In this document: piece by piece, positions 52,826-61,459 of the stretch
How positions within the stretch are numbered: the first letter of the stretch is position 1
Layout: each line of letters begins with the position of its first letter
Assembly: GCA_964497585.1 (NCBI GenBank)
Contig: CAZCDS010000011.1
Coordinates: 62,001 to 126,000 of the forward strand
Source: CAZCDS01 sp964497585
Lineage (GTDB): Bacteria > Desulfobacterota > Desulfomonilia > Desulfomonilales > Desulfomonilaceae
Direction: 5' to 3'
Length of the DNA stretch: 64,000 nt
The notes under the pieces: generated by a model
The model's database searches: none
Seen by the model: the letters and a program-made list of their open reading frames with translations, nothing else
What the model was told of the DNA's origin: nothing
Program-made: the position numbers and the translations under genes

Positions 52826-54941
52826 ACCTGCTCTCACGCTGAAAGTGGCCGAAGCTCTCAGTAAGGACATGGGGAGGGCATATGCTCGCATTGATCCGGG
52901 TGACCTGGAAAGACTCGGAGTCTCCATAGGCGATATCATCGAGGTACGGGGAAAACGAGCTACTGTCTGTAAAGCGATGCCTGCCTATAAGGATCTGAGA
53001 GGTCAGTCCCGGATTCAGTTGGATGGCCTTTCCAGACACAATTCAAAGGCGGGCCTGGACGAGCCGGTGAAGGTGAGGAAGGTTGTGTGCCGGCCTGCCA
53101 AGGAAGTGGTCCTGACTCCTTCGGCCGCGCCGATTTCAGGACGAGATCTGGCATATATTGGGAGTCTTCTGGACGGCCTGCCCGTGGTGGATGGCGACTT
53201 GATCAGGGCGGTGCTTTTCGGGAGCCGTTCGGCTGATTTCAAGGTCGAGGCTACCAGCCCCAAAGGGCCTGTGCTGATCAATTCCACTACGAGCCTTACT
53301 GTCGGCAAAGCCCAAGAGACGCAGAAGTCAAGGACCATCTCGTACGAAGATGTGGGCGGGCTGAAACCTCAACTTCAGAGGATCCGGGAGATGATTGAAC
53401 TCCCGCTCCGCTGTCCCGAGGTATTTGAGCGCTTGGGCATCGACGCCCCGAAAGGGGTGCTCCTTTTCGGTCCGCCGGGATGCGGCAAGACGCTAATTGC
53501 TCGGGCAATCGCCAATGAGACCGAAGCGAACTTCTTTTCCCTGAGCGGACCCGAGGTGATTCATAAGTTCTATGGAGAGAGCGAGGCACACCTGCGGAAA
53601 ATATTTGCCGAAGCTGCACGGCGGGGTCCGAGCATTCTGTTCCTCGACGAAGTGGATGCCATCGCCCCGAAGAGAGAGAAGGTTGTAGGAGATGTTGAGA
53701 AACGTGTCGTTGCCCAACTCCTGGCTCTCATGGACGGGCTTGAGCAACGCAGCAGCGTAATCGTGATCGCCGCAACAAACATTCCCAATGCCGTTGATCC
53801 TGCGCTGAGGCGACCGGGTCGCTTCGACCGCGAGATCACCATCCCGATCCCTGATCGAAACGGACGGCTCGAGATTATTGAGATCCACAGTCGGGGAATG
53901 CCTCTGGCCCAAGATGTGGACTTGAATCACCTGGCGGAAATTACGCACGGATGCGTTGGCGCGGATCTGGAGGCCTTGTGTCGGGAGGCGGCAATGATAT
54001 GCTTACGACGCATTATGCCGGAGATTGATTTCTCTGTTGGACAGATTCCCTACGAACAGTTGATGAGCCTCGAAGTTCACATGGACGATTTCCTCACCGC
54101 CATGAAGGATGTGGAGCCGTCGGCAATACGAGAGGTCTTCGTCGAAGTGCCTGACGTACGCTGGGCTGACGTGGGTGGACATGAAAGGATCAAGGCACAA
54201 CTCGTCGAATCAGTGGAATGGCCACTGAAGTATCCTCACCTCTTTGAGCAGGCGGGAACAAAGCCGCCGACGGGTATCCTCCTCTCCGGCCCTCCCGGTT
54301 GTGGCAAAACAATGTTGGCGAAGGCGGTCGCCAACGAGAGCAAAGTCAACTTCATATCGATAAAGGGTCCCGCGCTGCTTTCCAAGTACGTCGGAGAATC
54401 AGAGGAGGCCGTCCGAGAGGTGTTTCGCAAAGCACGGCAAGCTTCTCCCTGCATTGTTTTCTTCGACGAAATTGATGCCCTGATACCGGCCCGGGGCAGC
54501 GGCTCAGGCGACTCCCGCGTCTCGGAGCGGGTCCTCAGTCAGTTCCTGGCCGAGCTTGATGGCATTGAGGAGCTCAAAGGAGTCCTGGTTCTGGGCGCCA
54601 CCAATAGAGCCGATATGCTGGATCCTGCTGCACTAAGACCCGGTCGGTTTGACGAGGTGGTGGAGATCCCGATGCCTGACGAAAGTGAGCGCCAAGAGAT
54701 TTTTGCCATCCACCTGCGAAACAAACCTTTGGCTGGCGAGATAGACCGGAATGATCTCGCGTCGCGGTCAGAGGGCTTCAGCGGAGCCGAGATCGCTTAC
54801 GTTTCCAACAGAGCCGCCTTGCGAGCAGTGAGACGCGCGGTGGAATCATATAACGAGACCCCACCCGGCCAAGTCAGTGTCATGGTGAGTCCCGCTGACA
54901 TAGCAGCTGCCCTGGAGGAGGTAAGCGAGGTCTTGAAGTGA
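52809..54941 (+). CDS. CDC48/VAT-type double AAA+ ATPase in the gas vesicle cluster
   Basis: 710 residues. An N-terminal double-psi barrel domain (about 8-95) precedes two AAA+ modules. Walker A is G-P-P-G-C-G-K-T at 221-228 and again at 494-501; Walker B is F-L-D-E-V-D and F-F-D-E-I-D. Pore loops are H-K-F-Y-G-E and S-K-Y-V-G-E. Arg-finger regions (P-G-R-F-D-R and P-G-R-F-D-E) are present in both. CDC48-type unfoldases extract or remodel proteins; here the partner is probably an aggregation-prone vesicle protein. It overlaps gvpH-like upstream and gvpF/L downstream (GTGA), so it is part of the operon. Confidence 0.88.
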   Translation: MGTKSEPALTLKVAEALSKDMGRAYARIDPGDLERLGVSIGDIIEVRGKRATVCKAMPAYKDLRGQSRIQLDGLSRHNSKAGLDEPVKVRKVVCRPAKEVVLTPSAAPISGRDLAYIGSLLDGLPVVDGDLIRAVLFGSRSADFKVEATSPKGPVLINSTTSLTVGKAQETQKSRTISYEDVGGLKPQLQRIREMIELPLRCPEVFERLGIDAPKGVLLFGPPGCGKTLIARAIANETEANFFSLSGPEVIHKFYGESEAHLRKIFAEAARRGPSILFLDEVDAIAPKREKVVGDVEKRVVAQLLALMDGLEQRSSVIVIAATNIPNAVDPALRRPGRFDREITIPIPDRNGRLEIIEIHSRGMPLAQDVDLNHLAEITHGCVGADLEALCREAAMICLRRIMPEIDFSVGQIPYEQLMSLEVHMDDFLTAMKDVEPSAIREVFVEVPDVRWADVGGHERIKAQLVESVEWPLKYPHLFEQAGTKPPTGILLSGPPGCGKTMLAKAVANESKVNFISIKGPALLSKYVGESEEAVREVFRKARQASPCIVFFDEIDALIPARGSGSGDSRVSERVLSQFLAELDGIEELKGVLVLGATNRADMLDPAALRPGRFDEVVEIPMPDESERQEIFAIHLRNKPLAGEIDRNDLASRSEGFSGAEIAYVSNRAALRAVRRAVESYNETPPGQVSVMVSPADIAAALEEVSEVLK

Positions 54942-55747
54942 AAAAGGCGATTTACTTGTTTTGCATAGCTCGTCTGGACCTGCTTCCACCGCTGGCCGGC
55001 AAGAAGGGGGTGGACGGAACTGAAGAGCTTTTTGTGGAAGAGTTTGATGGCTTGACCGCTGTCGTGTGTGAGGTCCCCCTCGAAGAATTTGCGGGCTCTT
55101 CCGCCGAAGCAAGGCTTGGAGACCTGGCCTGGGTCGGCCCCAGAGCCGTGCGTCACGCACAGGTCGTAGCAGAGGTGATGAAATATTCTCCGGTGCTGCC
55201 GGCTTCTTTCGGAACGCTGTTTTCTTCATTGGAAGCCTTGGGAAGGCTTGTGCAAGTCAATCGGGCGGAGATAGCCAACTTTTTGGCTTCCATAGAGGAC
55301 AAGGAGGAGTGGGCTGTCAAGGGCTTCCTCTCGCGGTCGAAGGCAACGGAAGCGATTGCCTCCAGGAGCCTTGCCGAGCAACGGGAAGCTCTCAAGTCAA
55401 TGTCCCAGGGACTACGCTATTTCAAGGAGAAACAAATCCGGGCCGAGGCCGAGAGGCGGCTAAACGCATGGTTGAAGGAAGTCTCCAGCCGTGTGGCGGA
55501 TGCATTGACCGGGTGTTCGGTCAAGTGGCGGAAACGGGACATCGTTCACCAGACCGGAGAAGGAAGCGGTGAGGAGACTGTTCTCAACTGGGCCTTCCTG
55601 GTGAAGCGGAGCAGCCTGCCTGCTTTCAGGGGCCGGATCACCAGGGCTAACAGCGACCTGCGTGACCAAGGGCTTTCCTTCTCCAGTTCGGGGCCGTGGC
55701 CTCCCTATAGCTTTTGTCCCACGTTCAGGGCGGAGCCTGGAACATGA
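54938..55747 (+). CDS. Gas vesicle protein GvpF/GvpL family, copy 1
   Basis: 269 residues: the opening K-A-I-Y-L-F-C-I-A-R, H-A-Q-V-V-A-E-V-M and V-L-P-A-S-F-G-T-L-F, and the closing G-P-W-P-P-Y-S-F are GvpF/L hallmarks. These proteins bind GvpA and act in nucleating vesicle growth. GTG 54938 overlaps the AAA+ stop by four bases. The middle is rich in charged helix. Confidence 0.87.
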   Translation: MKKAIYLFCIARLDLLPPLAGKKGVDGTEELFVEEFDGLTAVVCEVPLEEFAGSSAEARLGDLAWVGPRAVRHAQVVAEVMKYSPVLPASFGTLFSSLEALGRLVQVNRAEIANFLASIEDKEEWAVKGFLSRSKATEAIASRSLAEQREALKSMSQGLRYFKEKQIRAEAERRLNAWLKEVSSRVADALTGCSVKWRKRDIVHQTGEGSGEETVLNWAFLVKRSSLPAFRGRITRANSDLRDQGLSFSSSGPWPPYSFCPTFRAEPGT

Positions 55748-56535
55748 AATGGCTTATGTATTGTGTCTTCGCGCACTGCAGCGATGCATTTGAGAATATT
55801 CCCCCAGGCGTCCAGGGGAGACCTGTCGTGACGCTGAAAAGCAAGGCTCTTGGCACAGCGGTCTCCCAGATAGACATGTCAACGGGTTCCTGCCACACTG
55901 CATCGCTGACAGCCTATCACAATGTAATAGCAGCCCTTCATAGTCAACGCACTGTTGTTCCACTGCGTTTTGGCGCCTTCTTTTCCGAGAGGGTTGAGAT
56001 AAAGAGACTCCTGGAGTCTAAACAAGAAGGCTACCGGATCCTGCTGAAAGAGCTCGACGGCTGCGTGGAAATGGGGATCAGAGTCATTCTGGATGAGCCG
56101 GAAAGCTCAACTGGTGATCTTCCCACGGTCTCCGGTTCCTCCCACCACGAATTCGCAAGAGGTCCCGATTCTGGGCGATCGTACCTGCAGCTCCGCAAAA
56201 GACACTATTCGTTGCGAGCAATGCTGAGCAAAGAAGCTCAACATGCTATGGAAAGGTACAGGGCGCCTTTCGAAGGGTTGTTTGCAAAATGCAGAGCAGA
56301 GCCTTCCACGGTGACGGGCCACGGCCGCGAACGTACCGTACCTGTGCTCTCATTGTATTTCCTTGTTCCAAGAGGATCCTTGGCTGCCTTCCGCGCGGCG
56401 TTTCGAGAGTTGAGCTCCCTTGAATCGAGAGGAATCCTACTAAGCGGCCCCTGGCCGCCCTACAACTTCGTGTTGCCCGAAGATTCCCCGTGTTCCGACG
56501 TTGCTGCGCGCGCTCTCTCCGACAGAGGTATGTAA
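55744..56535 (+). CDS. Gas vesicle protein GvpF/GvpL family, copy 2
   Basis: 263 residues with W-L-M-Y-C-V-F-A-H-C, V-V-P-L-R-F-G-A-F-F and the terminal G-P-W-P-P-Y-N-F. A loop around residues 120-145 (P-E-S-S-T-G-D-L-P) differs from copy 1. The ATG overlaps the preceding stop (ATGA), and its own stop overlaps the kinase start (TAATG), a tightly coupled run. Divergence from copy 1 suggests separate tasks, not redundancy. Confidence 0.85.
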   Translation: MKWLMYCVFAHCSDAFENIPPGVQGRPVVTLKSKALGTAVSQIDMSTGSCHTASLTAYHNVIAALHSQRTVVPLRFGAFFSERVEIKRLLESKQEGYRILLKELDGCVEMGIRVILDEPESSTGDLPTVSGSSHHEFARGPDSGRSYLQLRKRHYSLRAMLSKEAQHAMERYRAPFEGLFAKCRAEPSTVTGHGRERTVPVLSLYFLVPRGSLAAFRAAFRELSSLESRGILLSGPWPPYNFVLPEDSPCSDVAARALSDRGM

Positions 56536-58037
56536 TGGATCGAACAGAAGTGGCAGATTCAAAGGGCGGGATGGAAAAGAAAACAGTGTATTCGGACCGA
56601 TACAGAGAGCTCTTCGAGATGCTTCTGGAAGCAATTCCTTCGTCTGTACTCCTGATAGACCGCGATCTGCGCATCGTGCGCGCAAACAAGAACTTTGTGG
56701 AGAAAAGTCGCAGGACCAGATCGACGGTCATGGGAAGAAAACTCGAAGCAGTGTTGCCCGCTGCCATTGTCGAGCGTGCAGACATGGCCGGGCGAGTATG
56801 CAAGGTCTTTGAGAGCAAGCGCCCGACACTGGGCGAGCGGCTCACCTATCGTGCCCCCGGAATCCCGATCCGCATCTACTATTACAGAATCCTTCCTTTC
56901 TTGTTGCGCGAGCGCGTGGAGATGGCCGTGTTGCTTATGGATGACGTGACTGAGCGCGTGAGGCTGAGCGAGGAGGTACGGAGGATCGAACGTCATCTGG
57001 CCAGCGTGGTAGAGAGTGCCTGGGATGTGGTACTCTCAACCGATTCGCGAGGCCGCGTACTTACCTGGAACAGTGCCGCTGAGCGACTCACCGCCTTCAC
57101 TCTCGAGGAAGTGAGAGGAACCCTTTTGGGGGAGAGATGCGTGCCTGAACAACGTGGAAAACTGGAGAGCATTTTAGAAACCATCAGGTCGACCGCCACT
57201 TCCACGACAGGAGAATTGGATCTGGTCACGAGAAAAGGCGGACGGATCCCCATCGACTGGGTCTTCTCTCCCATGAAAGATGAGAGCACCCATGACATCG
57301 GCATAGTGGCGGTAGGCAGGGACCTGAGTGAACAGCGAAAGCTTGAACACCAACTGCTGCAATCACATAAGCTGGCAGCTCTGGGAGTCATGGCCGGGGG
57401 AATAGCCCATGAAATCAGAAACCCTCTGGCCATATGTTCTTCCGCCGCCCAGTTTCTTCAGGATGAGGAAATAACCTCGGAGTTTCGCAAAGAGTGCGTG
57501 GAGAGGGTCTTGGCAGGGGTCCAGAGGGCATCGGTCATTATTGAGAACCTCTTGAGGTTTGCGCGCCCTGCAGCTCCTACTACAGAGATGCGGGAGTTGG
57601 ACCTCGTGCCCTTGATCCAGGAGGCACTCGGACTCGTGGCCAACCAAGCCAAGATTCAAAAAGTCTTGACCTCGCTGCGCCTCTCGAGTGAACGGGTGCT
57701 GATCTCCGGGAACCCCGAGCTGCTTCGACAAGTGTTGCTGAACCTCTTGCTCAACGCGATAAATGCCATGGCAGATGGCGGCCATTTGCAGATTTCCGTG
57801 GAGAAGGGGGGGGGCGAAGTATTCGTCCGCGTTGCAGACACCGGACAAGGAATTCCCGAAGAATCTATCGAGAAGGTATTTGATCCCTTCTACACCATGT
57901 CTCCGGTGGGACAAGGGACAGGGCTTGGCCTCTCTATTTGTTACTCCATAATCAAGCAGCATTTTGGGAGTATCGAGGTGACCAGTCTTCCAGATAAAGG
58001 AACCGAATTCACCGTCAGGTTGCCAACTCTCGGGTGA
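56535..58037 (+). CDS. NtrB-like PAS sensor histidine kinase in gas vesicle operon
   Basis: 500 residues with two PAS domains (about 22-140 and 152-268), HisKA with His292 (G-G-I-A-H-E-I-R-N-P-L) and HATPase (N-box L-L-N-A-I-N-A-M-A, G-T-G-L-G-L-S-I-C-Y). There are no transmembrane segments, so the signal is cytoplasmic (redox, oxygen or energy are typical for PAS; no cofactor residue is certain). It is embedded between gvpF/L and the response regulator, so it likely phosphorylates that protein and the NtrC-type activator upstream. Confidence 0.88.
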   Translation: MDRTEVADSKGGMEKKTVYSDRYRELFEMLLEAIPSSVLLIDRDLRIVRANKNFVEKSRRTRSTVMGRKLEAVLPAAIVERADMAGRVCKVFESKRPTLGERLTYRAPGIPIRIYYYRILPFLLRERVEMAVLLMDDVTERVRLSEEVRRIERHLASVVESAWDVVLSTDSRGRVLTWNSAAERLTAFTLEEVRGTLLGERCVPEQRGKLESILETIRSTATSTTGELDLVTRKGGRIPIDWVFSPMKDESTHDIGIVAVGRDLSEQRKLEHQLLQSHKLAALGVMAGGIAHEIRNPLAICSSAAQFLQDEEITSEFRKECVERVLAGVQRASVIIENLLRFARPAAPTTEMRELDLVPLIQEALGLVANQAKIQKVLTSLRLSSERVLISGNPELLRQVLLNLLLNAINAMADGGHLQISVEKGGGEVFVRVADTGQGIPEESIEKVFDPFYTMSPVGQGTGLGLSICYSIIKQHFGSIEVTSLPDKGTEFTVRLPTLG

Positions 58038-58073
58038 AGGATGCATCCGCAAATGCAAGAAGAGGAAGGGCTG

Positions 58074-58472
58074 ATGTTTCTGATCGTAGATGATGAGCCC
58101 AACATGTGTTGGGCGCTGGAAAATCTGTTGAAGAAAGAGGCGATTGTTTCGAAGCAGGCCAAGCTAGCGGAGGACGCGCTTCGATTGATGGAATCGAACC
58201 GATTCACGATGGCTTTTCTGGACCTGAAGCTGCCCGATATGGATGGCCTGGAATTGGCTCGACGGATCAAATCGATCGATCCTGCGGTGAGGATCGTGAT
58301 GGTCTCGGGTTACTCCTATAGAGATGACGAGCCCATGCGCCTCTCGTTGGAGGAGGGGCTGATATGCGATTTCATCGCCAAACCTTTTCTGCATGCTGAC
58401 ATCATAAGGACCATCAAGACCTACGGTTACGGTAAGACACCCTCGTGGAAGACCCAGGAGTCTGCTCCCTGA
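58074..58472 (+). CDS. Single-domain response regulator
   Basis: 132 residues, receiver only: I-V-D-D-E-P near the start, Asp50 (F-L-D-L-K-L-P-D), and the Lys in F-I-A-K-P-F. There is no output domain. ATG 58074 is preferred (GAGGAAGGG spaced well); ATG 58041 would add 11 residues. It follows the kinase by 36 bases and may act as phosphate sink, relay, or tuner of the kinase-NtrC pair. Confidence 0.82.
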   Translation: MFLIVDDEPNMCWALENLLKKEAIVSKQAKLAEDALRLMESNRFTMAFLDLKLPDMDGLELARRIKSIDPAVRIVMVSGYSYRDDEPMRLSLEEGLICDFIAKPFLHADIIRTIKTYGYGKTPSWKTQESAP

Positions 58473-58596
58473 CCGGGGACTGCCTTCCATAGCATCAAAT
58501 CCCCACCTTCCTAGCCCTCCCTGCATTGCTCACGGGATTGCGTCAAAAACTGCTGAAAAACCAGCTGATTATGGGCAATTCAATTCTGATGCGTTC

Positions 58597-58612
58597 TGGC
58601 ACAAAAGTTGCT
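58597..58612 (+). promoter_or_regulatory. Sigma-54 (-24/-12) promoter of gvpA
   Basis: TGGCAC, five bases, TTGCT matches the consensus at all fixed positions, with the -12 box about 70 bases before the gvpA start. It lies in the only sizeable gap of the regulatory half of the cluster, and an NtrC-type activator is encoded 7 kb upstream. Confidence 0.85.
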
Positions 58613-58682
58613 TCCTCTCCGAGAGACTTTACCGAATAGTCAGGCCTGACAACATCAAAAACTCCAGGAAAGGAGGATGGAA

Positions 58683-58901
58683 ATGGCCAAGATCCAGAAG
58701 TCAACTGATTCGTCCAGTCTTGCCGAGGTGGTGGATCGTATCCTGGACAAAGGTATTGTGATCGATGCCTGGGCAAAGGTGTCTCTTGTCGGCATCGAAC
58801 TCGTCTCTGTCGAGGCAAGAGTGGTTGTAGCCTCGGTCGAGACCTATCTGAAATACGCAGAGGCAATCGGCTTGACCGCTACAGCTGCGGCTCCTGCGTA
58901 A
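58683..58901 (+). CDS. gvpA: Major gas vesicle structural protein GvpA
   Basis: 72 residues, the classical GvpA size. The conserved core is L-A-E-V-V-D-R-I-L-D-K-G-I-V-I-D-A-W, followed by V-S-L-V-G-I-E-L and then V-E-A-R-V-V-V-A-S-V-E-T-Y-L-K-Y-A-E. It polymerises into the ribbed vesicle wall. Of two nearby ATGs, 58683 has AGGAGG at ideal distance. First gene behind the sigma-54 promoter, followed by a strong hairpin. Confidence 0.96.
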   Translation: MAKIQKSTDSSSLAEVVDRILDKGIVIDAWAKVSLVGIELVSVEARVVVASVETYLKYAEAIGLTATAAAPA

Positions 58902-58929
58902 CGCGGAGAAGGTCGGGTTTGCCAGCGTC

Positions 58930-58950
58930 GCGGGGGGTCCAGCCCCCCGC
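58930..58950 (+). terminator. GC hairpin after gvpA, probable attenuator
   Basis: GCGGGGGG, five-base loop, CCCCCCGC: a perfect eight-pair G+C stem 28 bases after the gvpA stop, with only a weak T stretch after it (TTACTGT). It is likely a partial terminator or mRNA-stabilising end that keeps gvpA transcripts far above those of the minor proteins downstream. Confidence 0.6.
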
Positions 58951-59053
58951 TTACTGTCATGGCCTACCACGGTTAAGAGGTCCAGATCCACTCCCACGGT
59001 TGCCTGGACCGATCACCGAAGGGCCGGAGGTCAAGAAGCGTGGAGGAGAAGAT

Positions 59054-59563
59054 ATGGGGAACCTGGGTAAAGACTACGGGCGGTTACGAGGGGAAATTGC
59101 GGCCTGGAAGGAATCCAGACGAGATCTTCTCAACGACGTGGCGCGCAAGGCCGCGCAGAGAAAGGGCGTTGAGTCGGCAGTGCGGAGGGAATCCCGGAAA
59201 TCACTCTCGGAGAGGGCCGCAAAGGACAAGAGCGAGCGAAAAAAGATCCTGTCGGACATGGCCGCAAAGAACAAGATCGAGCGACGGAAATTTGAATCGG
59301 ATTTGAAACAGGAAGTTGCCGCGACATTGAGGGGATATCGAACTGCGCTGGCCACTATGGCCGAGAATTCCAAGGCTCACAGACAAGGATTTGTGTCCGG
59401 GCTCCAGACTGCCGTCCACGAACTGAGGCAGGAAGTAGCCTCCGATATACTGGACGCACGCAATGCCTGGGCGGGGTACTCGCGCTTGGGCGGGGAAGAA
59501 ACGGCTGAGCCGAAAACACAACGGGTGACGGCTCAGCAACCCGAGGTCGGTGCCGAAGATTAG
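59054..59563 (+). CDS. Charged coiled-coil gas vesicle protein, possibly GvpC-like
   Basis: 169 residues, almost entirely helical and rich in Arg, Lys and Glu. Loosely repeated units of about 15 residues are visible (R-E-S-R-K-S-L-S-E-R-A-A, S-E-R-K-K-I-L-S-D-M-A-A, I-E-R-R-K-F-E-S-D-L). It holds the place where gvpC sits in several clusters, right after gvpA. GvpC wraps the shell and stiffens it, but it has longer repeats, so the assignment is positional. GTGGAGGAG precedes ATG 59054. Confidence 0.65.
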   Translation: MGNLGKDYGRLRGEIAAWKESRRDLLNDVARKAAQRKGVESAVRRESRKSLSERAAKDKSERKKILSDMAAKNKIERRKFESDLKQEVAATLRGYRTALATMAENSKAHRQGFVSGLQTAVHELRQEVASDILDARNAWAGYSRLGGEETAEPKTQRVTAQQPEVGAED

Positions 59564-59655
59564 GGAGGCTGGAGGCTCATGGGGGTACCGGTGGCAAACG
59601 AGGGGAGTCGGGATAATAGGACCAGGAGTGGCCTGGCAGGATCTGGGGTGCACAA

Positions 59656-60003
59656 GTGGCTGAAAACGAACAGTTCGTGGAAGAGACTTGCGCCTTTTGT
59701 GGTGGCACGGGGAGAGACCCCTTCGGAATCCTGTCATGGCTCTCCACCTGTTGTGTCTGCGGCGGTAAGGGCGTCGTGCGAATCCGAAAGCCGTACAAAC
59801 GCTGTCCGCACTGTCAGGGAAGCGGAGCAGTCAAGACCCTCACGTGCACTGCGTGTCTGGGAACGGGTTTCGTTTCCTTGCCGGAAGGTCCGACAATGGT
59901 ATGCCCCGTATGTCGTGGCTCGGGGGACGATGCCTCGATCCCTTCCATGGCTTGTCTCCGTTGTCGTGGACGAGGATTTGTGAAGGTGAACGAAGAAGAA
60001 TAG
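59656..60003 (+). CDS. DnaJ-type zinc-finger protein without J domain
   Basis: 115 residues with six C-x-x-C-x-G-x-G-type motifs: C-A-F-C-G-G-T-G, C-C-V-C-G-G-K-G, C-P-H-C-Q-G-S-G, C-T-A-C-L-G-T-G, C-P-V-C-R-G-S-G and C-L-R-C-R-G-R-G. DnaJ itself has four, pairing to bind two zinc ions; six suggests three. Lacking the J domain, it cannot stimulate DnaK but could hold hydrophobic clients such as GvpA. The start is GTG 59656. It lies between the coiled-coil gene and gvpN in the same direction. Confidence 0.78.
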   Translation: MAENEQFVEETCAFCGGTGRDPFGILSWLSTCCVCGGKGVVRIRKPYKRCPHCQGSGAVKTLTCTACLGTGFVSLPEGPTMVCPVCRGSGDDASIPSMACLRCRGRGFVKVNEEE

Positions 60004-60084
60004 TCTCAGCGTTGACGAACACGAAGGGCTTTGCCTCTGACGTCGATCATAATCTATCAGCAAAGCTTTCCCGCCAGGGCGGCA

Positions 60085-61155
60085 ATGAAACGGAGGGAGC
60101 GAGTGACCGTAACCAGTGAGGACCTGAAGATCGTGCCCTTGGCGTCAGGGTTGGTTCCGACGCATGGCGACAGGGTCGAGCCAGAACCCAGTGAGGACTT
60201 CGTAGCAACAGGTGTTATCGAGGAGACCACCCGACGTACTATGGCGTACATGAAAGTGGGGTATTCGGTTCACTTCGCGGGACCCGCGGGTACCGGCAAG
60301 ACGACCCTTGCTTTCCACGTTGCAGCCAAACGGGGCCGGCCGGTTGTCCTGATTCACGGGGATCACGAGTTCGGAAGTTCCGACCTCGTAGGCCGTGACT
60401 CCGGGTATCGCAAATTCAAGCTTGTAGACAATTTCATACATTCCGTGCTCAAATCGGAAGAAGAGATGCGCAGTCTCTGGGTGGACAACCGCCTGACAAC
60501 GGCATGTCGCAAAGGCTACACCCTCATCTATGACGAGTTCACCCGTTCCAGGCCCGAGGCGAACAATGTCCTGCTCAGCATCCTGGAGGAGGGGATTCTC
60601 AATATTCCCAGCCTTCGTGAGGCAGGAGACGGGTACTTGGATGTGCATCCCGAGTTCCGGGCAATTCTTACCTCAAATCCCGAGGAGTACGCGGGCGTCC
60701 ACAAGACCCAGGATGCCCTGCTCGACAGGGTGATCACCATTCACTTGGACCATTACGATCGAGACGGCGAAATCGAAATCACTATGAAAAAATCCGGTGT
60801 CACCCGCAATGATGCAGAGAGTATCGTAGACATCGTCCGGGAGCTGCGTACTAAGGGCGTGAACAATCACAGGCCGACCATAAGGGCGTGCATAGCCGTA
60901 GCTAGGCTGCTGGTCTATCTGGGAGGACACGCGGAGGAGACTAATCCTCTGTTTATGTCCGTTTGTCGGGATGTTTTGAGTAGAGACACATTAAGAGTCA
61001 CGAGGGCAGGGCAGCCACTCATGAGGGAAAAAGTCGAGGAGACAATCGAAAGAGTGTGCAGAAGAAAGAGACGTCACAATCCGAACGGCTCTCCCGTCGC
61101 TCCGCGTCACCCTGAGGAGAAGACTGATGGCATTGAAGAGCGTATCGGACATTAG
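60085..61155 (+). CDS. gvpN: Gas vesicle AAA+ ATPase GvpN
   Basis: 356 residues of the MoxR/CbbQ-type GvpN family. Walker A is G-P-A-G-T-G-K-T-T (66-74), then D-H-E-F-G-S-S-D-L-V-G, Walker B region Y-D-E-F-T-R-S-R-P-E-A-N-N, and L-T-S-N-P-E-E-Y-A-G-V-H. GvpN is needed for vesicles to widen from bicones to full size. ATG 60085 is preceded by AGGGCGG. Its 3' end overlaps the next gene by 29 bases. Confidence 0.93.
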   Translation: MKRRERVTVTSEDLKIVPLASGLVPTHGDRVEPEPSEDFVATGVIEETTRRTMAYMKVGYSVHFAGPAGTGKTTLAFHVAAKRGRPVVLIHGDHEFGSSDLVGRDSGYRKFKLVDNFIHSVLKSEEEMRSLWVDNRLTTACRKGYTLIYDEFTRSRPEANNVLLSILEEGILNIPSLREAGDGYLDVHPEFRAILTSNPEEYAGVHKTQDALLDRVITIHLDHYDRDGEIEITMKKSGVTRNDAESIVDIVRELRTKGVNNHRPTIRACIAVARLLVYLGGHAEETNPLFMSVCRDVLSRDTLRVTRAGQPLMREKVEETIERVCRRKRRHNPNGSPVAPRHPEEKTDGIEERIGH

Positions 61156-61459
61156 GGGAGTGAACCACATGGTCACTCATTCCGGAAGGGCTCATAGTGC
61201 TGCTCTTCCGCACATCACCTACCTGAAGCTCAGTTGCTTGGAGAAGGAGAAGGCCAGAATAGAAAAGGAGAAGCAAAGCGCGGCCGCCAGGATCAGATCC
61301 ATCGATGAACGCATCGAGGGGATCGAGGCCGAAAAGGCCGTACTCCTTGCCAGGCTTGAAAACAAGGAAGCGAACGGCGCCGGTCGGTACGGTACGGGCT
61401 CCTGTGGTCGGTCGCACGCTCTGTGCTCACCGACAAGCGGATTCAAGATCAGATATTGA
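61127..61459 (+). CDS. Small coiled-coil protein after gvpN (gvpV position)
   Basis: 110 residues with a long coiled coil at about 35-80 (L-E-K-E-K-A-R-I-E-K-E-K, then I-D-E-R-I-E-G-I-E-A-E-K), ending G-F-K-I-R-Y. A small gene called gvpV stands between gvpN and the next gvpF in Serratia-type clusters; the assignment here is by position, not by motif. GAGGAG precedes ATG 61127 within the gvpN end. Confidence 0.6.
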   Translation: MALKSVSDIRGVNHMVTHSGRAHSAALPHITYLKLSCLEKEKARIEKEKQSAAARIRSIDERIEGIEAEKAVLLARLENKEANGAGRYGTGSCGRSHALCSPTSGFKIRY

